Shown piece after piece: positions 12,301 to 19,350 of a DNA stretch of 64,000 bases. The translations under genes were made by a program, and so were the position numbers. Numbering within the stretch: position 1 is the stretch's first letter; the number at the start of each line of letters is the position of its first letter. The stretch is from assembly GCA_037783545.1 (NCBI GenBank), contig JBBELK010000217.1, forward strand, positions 248,001-312,000, read 5' to 3'. The notes beneath the pieces are model-generated. The model was not told the origin of the DNA and made no database searches. It saw only the letters and a program-made list of their open reading frames with translations. The DNA is from Henricia sp. BOLD:AAB3569. Taxonomy: Eukaryota > Echinodermata > Asteroidea > Spinulosida > Echinasteridae.

Positions 12301-15300
12301 AAAACAAGCATATTTTAGCTTTAATTTTTAAACTTAATTTAACTTAATTAGCCTCTTGCATGTTTCACATGAATAGTATCCGATGAACTGATGTACTTCC
12401 TTTCACATGCACACTTAGTATCCAGGTTACCAGACTAATTTTTTGTTGCTGTGTGAGCTGGTGCATGTGGCAGGTGTGAAGTACAGAATCAATACCATGT
12501 TCACTGTAGGAGAGAATGGCATAAAGGAACCAGACTGTTGGTTGCTAGCCATTGGCATGCACCACATAGCAACAACAGCATAGTATGTAGACTTTCTAAA
12601 CTGCGCCTCTATTTGAAATTGAAGAATTTGCGGCACTAGCTGCAAAGGTTACACGCAAAAGGCTAGTAAACTTAATTTTAAAATTAAGCAGAATTCCAAA
12701 ACCATACCTGCATTAGACTTCTTTCCTTTTTCATTGTTGCATATCTCCTTCAGGTATCGGATGAGGAAAAAGAATCTTCACTCAAAGACGATCAAAGCCA
12801 ACTCATGAAGGTGAGATGCCAAACAGAAAAAAAAGGCTGAACCAAGAGAGATGATGAGCAATTTTTACGAGTGTCAAAATCTCATGTGTAGCTCGGGCAC
12901 GTGCAATGCTTGTGCATCTTGCGTGCTACACTCAGGAGATAGTTCCACAATGGTTCTGTAAAGCTCATGCATAGTTAACAAGTGCCCAGACAAGTTAGTT
13001 TATCACACAAATGTTTTTGACTTGATATTGTGCCCTGCTGTATTCCTTCATGGTTTCAGTGGGCAATCTTTCCCTGATTAGATTTTGTTTTTACCTATAC
13101 TCTGTCAAGACATTTTACTAGTTTGGCATACTGTAGTGCTTATACTTTTACTGTAGTGAGATATAATTCTTTCTCTGGGCTGGAATTAACTCTTTCAGTG
13201 CCAAGGCCTACAAGTACGATATATCGTATGTACTCTGAAAGTGCCAATGTCGTACATGTACAATCCAGTTTTAAACATTTCTTTCCTTCAAAAATGCCAA
13301 CCGCTGTCCATGTGCGAACTAAAGATATCGCTAAAGGGTGCATTGATCTATCATAGTATGCAATATCATCGAGGTACGACGTCGGAGTTCCTCGAGAGGG
13401 CACAAAGTCTGAGCAGTTCTGAGCAGCTAAGATGGCGGTGCCTATAGTGCACTCGCTTCTCCGCGGAGGAAGTTTTTGAGTATTTTTCGGATTTGAATAG
13501 TGAACAAAATTGATATTTATCACTTAATAAAACAATACCATCGATTCTAGAATCTATAAAAGAACAATATACAACACGTTTAGTGAGTACATCTTATTTT
13601 TTTAAAAACATCAGCGTATTTTTATTCAAAAATGCCGCACGCGCGCGTTGCGATGCGTTTAAATTATTGAGCATGTACTCAGCTTGTAAAAAACGAAAGT
13701 GTTTTTACTTTATCACGATGTAGCCTGTAGAAAGACATTTTTATTTTACTTAGCTCAACAGCCATGGCGCAACAACCTAAAGCAAGGGTAATCAACAGAG
13801 TTGGGTGCAACTATGGAGGAAGGATCGTGCAACCAATACGCTTTTCACACTCTTTTTGCTGGTCGTTGGTCATGACACCCAAAATGGTGAAAGGCATGAC
13901 GTCACCGTAAAGCAGTCTATAGAGTGGCTTTTGTCTGAATTAGCCATTTGCATTTGTAACATGAAGCTTGTCTTTGTACAACAGGAGAGTTCCAACATCG
14001 TAGATTCACTGACAGCCTGCCCGCACTCTGAGGATATATTAATGTTTGGTCTTCCAGTTTGTGCACCGTACTCTACCATGCATAACTACAAGTAAGTGTA
14101 GACTGTCCAAAGGTTATAACCCTACCTCTAGGGCCATTTCTCAATCCCCTGAAATTTTCCAAAATGTTCTTCTCTAAATTCCTCAGAAACATCCTACTTG
14201 CGTCAACAACCACTCAGCCACTGTCAATTGTCCAACATTTTAAATTTTCAAAAACCGTCTAGCCATAGATTTCCATTATAGACCGTATTATATCGAATAG
14301 CCGCCATTTTGTGGGGCACCTTTTGTTACTTAACCGTTCAACAATTGAAGCACAATATGTGCAACTTTTTGTTACTTAACCATTTAACAATAGAAGCACA
14401 ATATATGCAACCATTGCATGTCCTCAAGGAACAAAGAAACTGCCCCACAAAATGGCGGCTATTCGATACGGTCTATAAGCCAAATAAGCACCGGCTGTGT
14501 TATTGAATAGCACATACTTGCAACCGATTTGGGTCGCTTTAGTTCGCATGCGTGTACAATAACATGCTTTCCGTGATATTTTCCACTGTGGTATCATTCC
14601 AAACCAGTGCCCGAATTGTGTGCAAATAAGGTGCCCAAAACTATGGCAATGAGAAGGCACAGTTAACTGCATCCCGAGCAATATTTGGTTCTGACTGTTA
14701 ATAATGAAGTTCTGTCCATCATCCTTAATCCTCAAAAATCCCTTATAGAATTTAGGAAGGTTCTAGTCAACCTCTCCATAACTATAGGAAAATGTTAAAG
14801 TTTTAGGTCTTACTTTAGATAAGCACTTTCCTTTACCATCTTTTTACAAGTGTGATGGATACCTGGCTAATGCAAATCTATATGGAATTCGTTTTAAAAT
14901 GTTCCTGGCTATTAAAATAACCCAATCCTCTCTCCCAAACCATCCTCTTGCAACAGTGCCCCTTTAATGCACTCCCTAACTCCTGCGTACAGTGGCCCTG
15001 TTGAAACAGGCCCCATTTCGCGGTGGAACAAGCGACAGAAATCTTGTCGCCTCTGCTGGACCAATCAGGATGCTTGGCAGTGCATTGCAGCATGATTGCA
15101 GGCATTCAAATGTAACGCGCGCAGATTGTAAACACCGTGCATGCATGTGATACATGTACTCGGTAATGCTGGCCGTTGTCCGCATCGGCGATTGGCTGCT
15201 ATTTAAAGCATACTGGGGAATCCGTTCCATTACATTCGTAAGCATGCATCCCTGTTATTAATTTGTAAAAACTGCGGAGTAAATTAAGATCGTCGTTTGA

Positions 15301-18292
15301 AAGTTTGGTAGGAATGGGACAGTCATAAGGAACGGAACCCAATACAATTTCTGGAAAGTATAGAAATCGTTTCTTTTTGGCATAACATGACCGAATTGAT
15401 TAAATTACATCAAAATGACTCGGGCGTGAGTTGGCTCAAGACAACAGCCGGCTCGCTCCACAGATTTGCAGGTATTTCCTCAGGGTATTGTCACGTCGCT
15501 TTGCAGAGTGGAAATTCCCTGAGATCTCAGGATGCTCCCAAACAAGCAAAAAAAAAGAATTTGTTGGATTGATATTTTTAAAATGTGACCATCATCTCTG
15601 TGAATATGATACCGCTTTTTATTTAATAATAACTCTATAAAAAATTAGTTTACATTTTTAGATTTTCTATTTCTTTTCCAGGAAAACATTTTTACACAGT
15701 CTTAACAAACATCTTCAAACCAATCTTCTGTTGTTTTGTTACCTATGTGTGTGTGTGTGTTCTAGGTTTAAAGTGAAGCTAACTCCAGGAACAGGAAAAA
15801 GAGGCAGAGGTGAGTTTCCTGTTTTAACAAATTGATTAATAATAAATTCTTTATTACTTGGGAAATGTTAGTGCCCAATGAAAAGAATGGACCCTATTCA
15901 AGAGGAAGGACAGTTAGGGGCGTTCACACTTCGCGGAAAAAATGGCTTTGCGGGCGGCTGTGCCATTGGTTTGTACAGAAACTTGTTTGCCGCTTGTGTG
16001 CGGCCTGTCACGATGCGCAAAACCTTTTGAGCTGCGGTCAAAGTTCAAATTTGCGCTGACTTTTCCAATGCGCAGCCAATGAGGTATCAGACAAGCCCCA
16101 AGTTATTGGCGTGGAATTTTCTGTTTTGGAAAGATTGGCGATTGGGACATCATAGCCACCTCGCAAAAGTTACACATCACACATGGAGGTAGCACTGTTT
16201 GTGACAGTTGTCCAATAGACCGTATCGAATAGCCACCATCTTGTGGGGCAGTTTCTTTGTTCCTTGAGGACATGTATGGTTGCACATATTGTCCTTACAT
16301 TGTTGAACCGGTTCAAGTAACAAAAGGTGCCCCAATAAGATGGCAGCTCTTCGATACGGTCTATCTTATAATCTGCTTTTAACATTGTATACATTCAAGA
16401 AACACCATTTGTGTAAGCAGGCATGTGTTGTCTTCACACCATTCTATGTTACTCTGCCCTTGGGATGAGTTTCCCAAAGTAAATCCAAGTAAATTAACAT
16501 TAATAACATATTTAATGCATAATAAATAACTGGGCAGTAAAACAGGGAGCCCTATCAGTCCTGGAGGACAGGGTGTGGAGGATTGACCAGACACTCAGTA
16601 CCATCGTCCCCTCATAACCCGGAGGTTAGCGGACCTGTAAAAATACCGGCGCGGCCCGGGCTCTTAAACTGCAAGGAAAACGGTCCTGCCGACCTTGCGG
16701 GACCATTAGACGGGGTACTGTGTGTCTGGGGGATTCTCTACAACCCGCCTCCTAAGGGATCCCCCTGGAAAATTTCCCAGAATCAGTCTAATTCAAATAC
16801 TTCTATACAATGGCTCTACAAACTTTTTGAAATGTATCTCATTCGTTACTTACATAATTATCTTTTACAACCGACTCCAAGGTTCTATATTTTCCACAGT
16901 TTACATGATTTTATTATCTTTTATTATAATTCATAGTTTTATATATTAACACAGTCCCACCGTGAAAATGGCCACATGATGCCGGCACAGCGTTAAACAG
17001 GGCCAGGGATGTGATTGTTCCAGTTTTTCCCGGTACTTTCTTTTGTCTCATTGGTTTGTGACAGATTATTCCGGGAAAAACCGGAACAAATCAAATCCCT
17101 GGTTAAACCCAAAACTCACTCACTCATGCCATTCTTGTTCAATTTGTGTTTCAGCTGCCAAGACAGCACTGAGCATGTTTCAGTTCTCCAAAGAGACGAC
17201 GAGCAGGGAAAAAGATTTGTTCAAGAGTGTTAAGGTAATGCTTGGAATAACCTAGTTAAAGCGAGTTGGACATGCCAAATCAAGCTGATTTTGTATCTGG
17301 TTGAAATTTTGAGAACAAGAATGACACCAGTCATTTGGAGCTTGTAGATTGTGGAAATATACACTGCTCACAATAAGTTAGGGATATTGTGGGGTGTACG
17401 CAAATATTTTATTGAGGGTATGCATTCTGCTTGAATGATTTTGTATATGATTAGACAATTGTATCTTCATGACAGACGCACCTTGTCACAGGAATAGGTG
17501 AAAACAGTCATTTGACCAAAACAAATCCAAAATTGAACCATACCAATATCCCTAACTTTTTTTTCTCTCATCCCAAGTTTGGTCGTTTCATTTCAATGGT
17601 TATCAGGCACCATACCAAATGTTGTGTTCTTTATTGTGAGTAGTGTCTCTTTAAAAGTTATATTAGACTAATTAACCTATGAGTGGTGCCAGTTGTCAGT
17701 TGCCATGGTAATTGGGTCTAAATATTAGCTGGTAATCTAAAACGTTCATTGCTAAAGCACAGAGAAACAGTTCACTGGTTTTAGTGTAGACCCAGTAACC
17801 TTGGTAACACACAAAGGGTGACGTTTTCACTTTAGTGGTCTATATTGTAGTATCGCCCAAAATTTTGGGTTCAAATCCTTGGGCATTGCTGACGAGCCTC
17901 TGCCTTTAAGCATTAGTGGGAAAAGGCGGCTTACTGTAGCAGACGAGTTAAGCGCTATTTAATGGCCGCGGCGTGCTTAAGCATGCACGCGCTTGGAAAC
18001 CGCCATTGTTGCGTCACTATCTTAAGCAAAGTTTGGCTCTGCGGTTAAGACAGGTTTTCAGTTGCTTACCGTTAACAATGTCTATGAAGAAGCCTGAGGC
18101 TCGGTTAAATGAAATTGGGCCCAGATGAGGACCAGATGATCCCTTGTTTGAAAATGAATTAGTATGATAGATTTCTATATTTTCTTATTTGGTTGTCTGT
18201 AGGATACAGATCTGTCCAGAAACTTACCAGGAAAAGTGAAAGTGTCCGCTCCTAATCTACAGAAAGCCAAGGCAAAGGGCAAGAAGAAATGA
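384..18292 (+). CDS. NEMF: NEMF (Rqc2/Tae2 homologue), 3' portion, 17 exons, N-terminus outside window
   Basis: NEMF binds the stalled 60S-peptidyl-tRNA complex in ribosome-associated quality control, recruits the Listerin ubiquitin ligase and supports C-terminal tailing of the nascent chain (family knowledge). Exons read by GT-AG boundaries: 384-441, 555-613, 2639-2728, 3767-3893, 4417-4573, 5931-6072, 7411-7445, 8427-8604, 9535-9579, 10388-10465, 10622-10841, 11675-11751, 12754-12810, 13985-14091, 15766-15809, 17155-17234, 18203-18292. They sum to 1644 nt, in frame throughout, ending in TGA. The first two exons hold the end of the NFACT-R domain ([20 protein letters not shown]). An acidic linker follows, then a Lys/Gln-rich stretch with YKDQDEEE, and the last four exons form the NFACT-C domain (VCAPYSTMHNYK, LSRNLPGKVKVSAPNL). 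The Gln-rich run in 10622-10841 looks like lineage-specific expansion. The residues before V384 lie in exons off the left edge. Identification is secure; the small exon at 7411-7445 is fixed by phase on both sides. Confidence 0.97.
619..739. repeat. Short inverted-repeat element (MITE-like) next to NEMF splice donor
   Basis: The arms CTGGATCCGAATTAGTGGC at 619-637 and its exact complement at 721-739 enclose imperfectly paired GCTGTGGCTATGGCTGTTGC-type sequence. The element begins five bases after the GT donor (614-615) of the NEMF exon 555-613, so it occupies the very start of that intron. No coding capacity. Confidence 0.85.
866..1494. mobile_element. Foldback element with GCAGCCGATTTCACGAAAC termini
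   Basis: The termini GCAGCCGATTTCACGAAAC (866-884) and the inverse GTTTCGTGAAATCGGCTGC (1476-1494) define a ~630-bp element. Subterminal blocks are rich in short TTGCGCCATAA/TTACGCCATAA repeats in both orientations, and the terminal GATTTCACGAAAC word recurs inside at about 967. No transposase reading frame is recognisable, so this is a non-autonomous element in a NEMF intron. Confidence 0.85.
1499..1740. mobile_element. MITE, GGGGCCAATTTCATAAAGC family, copy 1
   Basis: The ends CCAATTTCATAAAGCTGTTT and ACTTTATGAAATTAGCCCC are inverted repeats, with inner TTTGCTTAA/TTAAGCAAA blocks also inverted. The same family occurs at 1847-2565 and 6215-6458, and its 'GGGCCCAATTTC' end appears inverted near 18105-18120. 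Non-autonomous, no coding sequence. Confidence 0.85.
1847..2565. mobile_element. MITE, GGGGCCAATTTCATAAAGC family, copy 2, interrupted
   Basis: It has the same termini as 1499-1740 (GGGGCCAATTTCATGAAGC ... GCTTTATGAAATTGGCCCC). The element is split by a 517-bp insertion at 1949-2465. With the insertion removed, the remainder resembles copy 1 in length and in the shared 'ATGATGTGTATTACAATTGAC' region. Confidence 0.85.
1949..2465. mobile_element. Nested element with TTAA target duplication
   Basis: It is flanked on both sides by TTAA (1945-1948 and 2466-2469), with termini AGGCCC ... GGGCCT. It interrupts the MITE at 1847-2565 and is therefore younger. TTAA duplication is typical of piggyBac-type transposition; superfamily membership is inferred from that alone. 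No transposase is present. The right part contains a 'GCAAATGATCCACT' word also seen in the dispersed repeats at 11010 and 18925. Confidence 0.7.
2955..3149 (-). repeat. tRNA-derived SINE, family 1, copy 1
   Basis: On the minus strand it starts with a tRNA-like head: an A box (TAGCTCAATTGGCAGGGC) and a B box (TTCGAATCCC), followed by a shared body with 'CTGCATCCAGATTTCC' and 'ATTTGTCCACATTT'. Further copies lie at 10034-10226, 10271-10345, 45959-46105 and 46125-46262. It is not a functional tRNA: the head is embedded in repeat and no acceptor stem pairs. Confidence 0.85.
3375..3700. mobile_element. Large foldback element, family C, copy 1 (left arm shortened)
   Basis: Inverted arms around 3381-3465 and 3495-3580 share 'CCCAAAAAGGTTACAAATTG' and its complement. 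The right arm continues with 'TTGAGACCAGACAAAGGTAT' to about 3700. A fuller copy with both long arms lies at 23520-23925. It ends about 65 bases before the NEMF exon at 3767. Confidence 0.8.
4003..4410 (-). mobile_element. 5'-truncated LINE 3' end
   Basis: On the minus strand the end of a non-LTR reverse-transcriptase ORF is seen (residues such as RDFVSRISSTYNELH and GSFRNKIYRAI before the stop at about 4248), matching the usual C-terminal ending of LINE ORF2 proteins. A 3' tail with AAATA/TTTA-type repeats finishes at about 4003-4024. A similar tail without the ORF lies at 18680-18905. The fragment abuts the acceptor of the NEMF exon 4417-4573. Confidence 0.65.
4588..5031. mobile_element. 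MITE, CCTTTATCACAGTGCG family, copy 1, with nested insert
   Basis: The termini CCTTTATCACAGTGCGTCC and GGCCGCACTGCGATAAAGG are inverted. A second complete copy is at 41411-41818 and a right end occurs at 9845-9875. It carries a nested insert at about 4731-4973. Confidence 0.85.
4731..4973. mobile_element. Nested MITE inside the 4588-5031 element
   Basis: The inverted ends TCTTTCTATAAATTAGGG and CCCTAATTTATAGAAAGA are flanked by a repeated ACTT. The related element at 41411-41818 lacks it ('AAGCCTCACTTTGGTTA' near 41750), which acts as an empty-site comparison. Confidence 0.8.
5828..5865 (+). repeat. Truncated tRNA-like SINE head
   Basis: The text 'TAGCTCAGCTTGTAGAGCAT' has the A box of a tRNA promoter but no B box follows. 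It looks like a truncated SINE, and it ends 65 bases upstream of the NEMF exon at 5931. Confidence 0.4.
6215..6458. mobile_element. MITE, GGGGCCAATTTCATAAAGC family, copy 3
   Basis: The ends GGGGCCAATTTTATAGAGG and CTCTATGAAATTGGCCCC are inverted. Inner TTAAGCACAAA/CATGCTTAAGC blocks also pair. Same family as 1499-1740, in a NEMF intron. Confidence 0.85.
6689..7167. mobile_element. TA-flanked MITE, AACTCCTCAAAAAAAGTTCG family, copy 1
   Basis: Terminal inverted repeats of well over 100 bp (AACTCCTCAAAAAAAGTTCG and its complement at the right end) are flanked by TA (6687-6688 and 7168-7169), as expected for Tc1/mariner-type insertion. The core contains the GGGGGATGTGCAGTATAGCG block in inverted form. 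Copy 2 is at 35898-36527. No transposase. Confidence 0.9.
8133..8166. repeat. Perfect short palindrome
   Basis: AAAAAATCATCTGCAGATGA and following T-run form a perfect hairpin centred on CTGCAG. The flanking sequence to about 8260 resembles part of the dispersed repeat seen at 29950-30090. Confidence 0.6.
9001..9031 (+). other. NEMF: Candidate alternative (poison) exon of NEMF
   Basis: This 31-base segment has a good acceptor (TTACAATCAGTTTTCAG before it) and a consensus donor (GTGAGT after it), but its length is not a multiple of three. Skipping it keeps the NEMF frame from 8427-8604 into 9535-9579. Including it would lead to a TAA stop inside 10388-10465. It is either a false exon or a frame-breaking cassette; it was left out of the NEMF model. 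Confidence 0.3.
9172..9530 (+). repeat. tRNA-derived SINE, family 2
   Basis: It has an A-box-like 'TGGCCAAGTGGGCTAG' at about 9180-9194 and a perfect B box (GGTTCGAAACC at 9235-9245). A body follows with 'CCCTTGGACAAGGCATTTT' and 'CTCTCTCCACCCAGGAGC', of the kind found in long tRNA-derived SINEs of deuterostomes. The 3' end is near 'GGAAATATTATTAT'. It sits 5 bases before the NEMF exon 9535-9579 and so supplies the immediate upstream intron sequence. Confidence 0.8.
9845..9875. repeat. Solo right end of the CCTTTATCACAGTGCG MITE family
   Basis: 'AGATGGACGCACCGTGATAA' with AGG following matches the right termini of 4588-5031 and 41411-41818. No left end is apparent nearby. Confidence 0.5.
10034..10226 (-). 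repeat. tRNA-derived SINE, family 1, copy 2
   Basis: On the minus strand it has a well-preserved A box (TAGCTCAGTTGGTAGGGCG), a B box (TTCGAATCCCGG) and the family body down to 'TTTTAGGGATCATG'. A 70-base fragment of the same body lies inverted just to the right at 10271-10345, giving a partial inverted pair. Confidence 0.85.
10271..10345 (+). repeat. tRNA-derived SINE, family 1, body fragment
   Basis: It carries 'CACTGCATCCAGATTTCC' and 'GGACATTTGTCCACATTTG', matching the body of the neighbouring copy in opposite orientation. The tRNA head is missing. Confidence 0.75.
11010..11391. repeat. Dispersed repeat R1, copy 1
   Basis: Blocks such as 'CATCATTTGCAGTGACCC', 'GTGAGTTCGACAAGAAAA' and 'CTATGTGGCTGACATTTCT' recur at 18925-19350, and in part at 22199-22260, 24395-24510 and 29780-30090. 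The family is about 400 bp, non-coding, class unknown. Confidence 0.65.
11392..11523. mobile_element. Palindromic MITE with TTAA target duplication, copy 1
   Basis: It is nearly palindromic over its whole 132 bp: AGGCACAGGCTCGTCAGCAA at the left and its complement at the right, flanked by TTAA (11388-11391 and 11524-11527). Copy 2 is at 41575-41711; partial ends are at about 17880-17910 and 24375-24400. Its RNA would fold into a long hairpin. Confidence 0.9.
11838..12046. mobile_element. MITE, AACGAAGATC family, copy 1
   Basis: The left part holds 'AACAACGAAGATCGAACGAA' and the right part 'TTTGTCAAACGAAGAGC' with 'GCGTTCACATTGG'. The same blocks occur at 42378-42792. Borders are approximate. 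Confidence 0.5.
12427..12650 (-). repeat. Diverged repeat with shared reading frame, copy 1
   Basis: The minus strand matches 27425-27600. Both read open in the same frame and share residues such as FMPFSPTVN and TYYA (for example, QFRKSTYYA here and QFRKFTYYA at the other copy). It may be a remnant of a transposon-encoded domain; no family is recognised. Confidence 0.5.
13605..13925. repeat. Dispersed repeat H, copy 1
   Basis: It matches 47375-47700: shared 'CGCGTTGCGATGCGTTTAAA', 'ATTATTGAGCATGTA', 'CAGCCATGGCG' and 'GACACCCAAAATGGTG' blocks in the same order. It ends about 60 bases before the NEMF exon at 13985. Confidence 0.65.
14278..14476. mobile_element. MITE, TAGACCGTATCGAATAGCC family, copy 1
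   Basis: The inverted ends TATAGACCGTAT ... ATACGGTCTATA are followed inward by 'GCCGCCATTTTGTGGGGC' and its complement. Other copies are 16215-16364 and 19095-19242. It carries an internal duplication of 'TTTTGTTACTTAACC'. Confidence 0.9.
14590..14715. repeat. Dispersed repeat W, copy 1
   Basis: It shares 'AGGTGCCCAAAAC', 'ATGAGAAGG' and 'GCATCCC' in order with 37630-37755. Non-coding. Confidence 0.5.
14936..15545 (+). repeat. 600-bp dispersed element J, copy 1
   Basis: Almost the whole length reappears in reverse complement at 24527-25088. Shared blocks include 'AACAGTGCCCCTTTAA', 'GATTGGCTGCTATTTAAAGC', 'GGAACGGAACCCAATACAA' and 'GAAATTCCCTGAGATCTCAG'. No ORF is conserved between the copies. 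Confidence 0.8.
16215..16364. mobile_element. MITE, TAGACCGTATCGAATAGCC family, copy 2
   Basis: The ends ATAGACCGTATCGAATAGCC and its complement are present. The core 'TTTCTTTGTTCCTTGAGGAC' is in the orientation opposite to copies 1 and 3. About 150 bp. Confidence 0.9.
16540..16790. other. GC-rich island of unknown nature in a NEMF intron
   Basis: Unlike its AT-rich surroundings, this stretch is GC-rich ('ACCGGCGCGGCCCGGGCTC', 'CCTTGCGGGACCATTAGACG'). I recognise no gene, tRNA, rRNA or repeat in it. A chance reading frame crosses it but shows no known domain. Confidence 0.35.
17361..17648. mobile_element. Tc1/mariner-like MITE
   Basis: Left end CACTGCTCACAATAAGTTAG and right end TTATTGTGAGTAGTG are inverted repeats. 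An inner 'AGTTAGGGATATTG' / 'CAATATCCCTAACTT' pair is also inverted. The CACTGCTCA-type terminus is typical of Tc1/mariner elements. No transposase. Confidence 0.7.
17650..17850. mobile_element. MITE, 'phase-K' family, copy 1
   Basis: It shares 'GGGTCTAAA...GCTAAAGCACAG' and 'TAGTGTAGACCCAGTAACC' with 41222-41360 (inverted), and more distantly with 37025-37200 and 40545-40690 through 'AAAGCACAGGGACA', 'GATTTTTAGTTTAGAGCC' and the 'TGACG...TTCACTT...AGTCTATA' end. Roughly inverted-repeat structure. Confidence 0.6.
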
Positions 18293-18309
18293 GACAGCAC
18301 ATTGCCTGA

Positions 18310-18315
18310 AATAAA
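18310..18315 (+). terminator. NEMF: Candidate NEMF poly(A) signal
   Basis: AATAAA lies 18 bases after the NEMF stop codon. A 3'UTR this short is unusual, so further signals in 18.3-18.9 kb may be used instead. Confidence 0.45.
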
Positions 18316-18679
18316 GTCATCAGAAGTCTTCTTATTACCAGTCATTTATGTAGATATACTTAAATAATCATGTTGTACAGGCTGAGTCAGAAAAAGAGGT
18401 TTTTTGACTATGCATTATTATTATTATTACATTGTATTTCTTTCTGGTATTGAAACCAAGGATTCCTCAAAAGCACCCATTGCACTGTTGCTCGCAAGCC
18501 TGAGGAAACCCATGATGAATTAGAAACGGCCAGAGACACTGAGGAATCCCTCCTCTTGCTCTTCATGAAAGAATACTCTGGGATCTTTAAAGTGCGTTAC
18601 CTAAAACACTGGACCAACGGCTTTACATCCCTTCATGGTTACTGAGCATGTCTGGTGATTAAATCATTGATTTATGCTA

Positions 18680-18905
18680 TTGCATTATTTATTTTTTTAG
18701 CCAATTAACAGGATGGCATAAAGAAATAACGTACATGTATAAAATATATTGAATAAAATGTTACAATTAAATCATTAAATAAATTCAATTTATATAGTCT
18801 GGATAAAACAAAACATTACTTGTCAATAACTGAAGAAAGAAAAGTAACTACATTTGTATGATATAAGGGGGACTATGTACAAGAAACATGGCAAAGATAG
18901 ACACA
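18680..18905 (-). repeat. LINE-like 3' tail
   Basis: The A/T-rich stretch with 'TTATTTATTTTTTTAGCCAA', 'AATAAATTCAATTTATATAG' and 'GGGACTATGTACAAGAAA' resembles the non-coding tail of the LINE fragment at 4003-4250. No ORF end is recognisable here. Confidence 0.45.
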
Positions 18906-18924
18906 ATTCTAATTCCCTGGGTAG

Positions 18925-19350
18925 AGTACATCATTTGCAGTGAGACCCCAATATTTGTTCACGAGTTGACAAGAAAACCTTACTAAAAGTTTTAATAACA
19001 ATAGTACCAAACGCCACATGATTTTATTTCAGTCCAAAGTCGTATTTTGTGTGAGAAATTAAAGTCTTTTGGAATAGACTTTGTTTACCATTCAATAGAC
19101 CGTATCGACTAGCCGCCATTTCGTGGGGCACCTTTTGTTACTTAAACCGTTCAACAATGGAAGCACAATATGTGCAATTATGCATGTCCTCAAGGAACAA
19201 AGAAACTGCCCCACGAAATGGCGGCTATTCGATACGGTCTATACAACACAAAAACCATGCATGGATTTTTCCAAGTTTTCTGCCGTATTACTGACTCTAT
19301 GTGGCTGAAATTTCTACAGGGCAGTTTTATCATAATGGGCTTTTAATTAC
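18925..19350. repeat. Dispersed repeat R1, copy 2, interrupted
   Basis: Same blocks as 11010-11391 ('CATCATTTGCAGTGA', 'TCACGAGTTGACAAGAAAA', 'CTATGTGGCTGAAATTTCT'). It is split by the MITE at 19095-19242; removing that insert restores the 'ACCATTCAACACAAAAACC' continuity seen in copy 1. Confidence 0.7.
19095..19242. mobile_element. MITE, TAGACCGTATCGAATAGCC family, copy 3
   Basis: The ends ATAGACCGTATCGACTAGCC and CGAATAGCCGCCAT-complement are inverted. It is inserted in the R1 repeat, with CAA on both sides of the insertion. Very similar to copy 1, suggesting recent activity. Confidence 0.9.

Noticed and set aside
16540-16940. GC-rich stretch with a 117-codon frame as a host exon
   Set aside because: NEMF exons 15766-15809 and 17155-17234 join directly in frame, and no homology to any family is seen.
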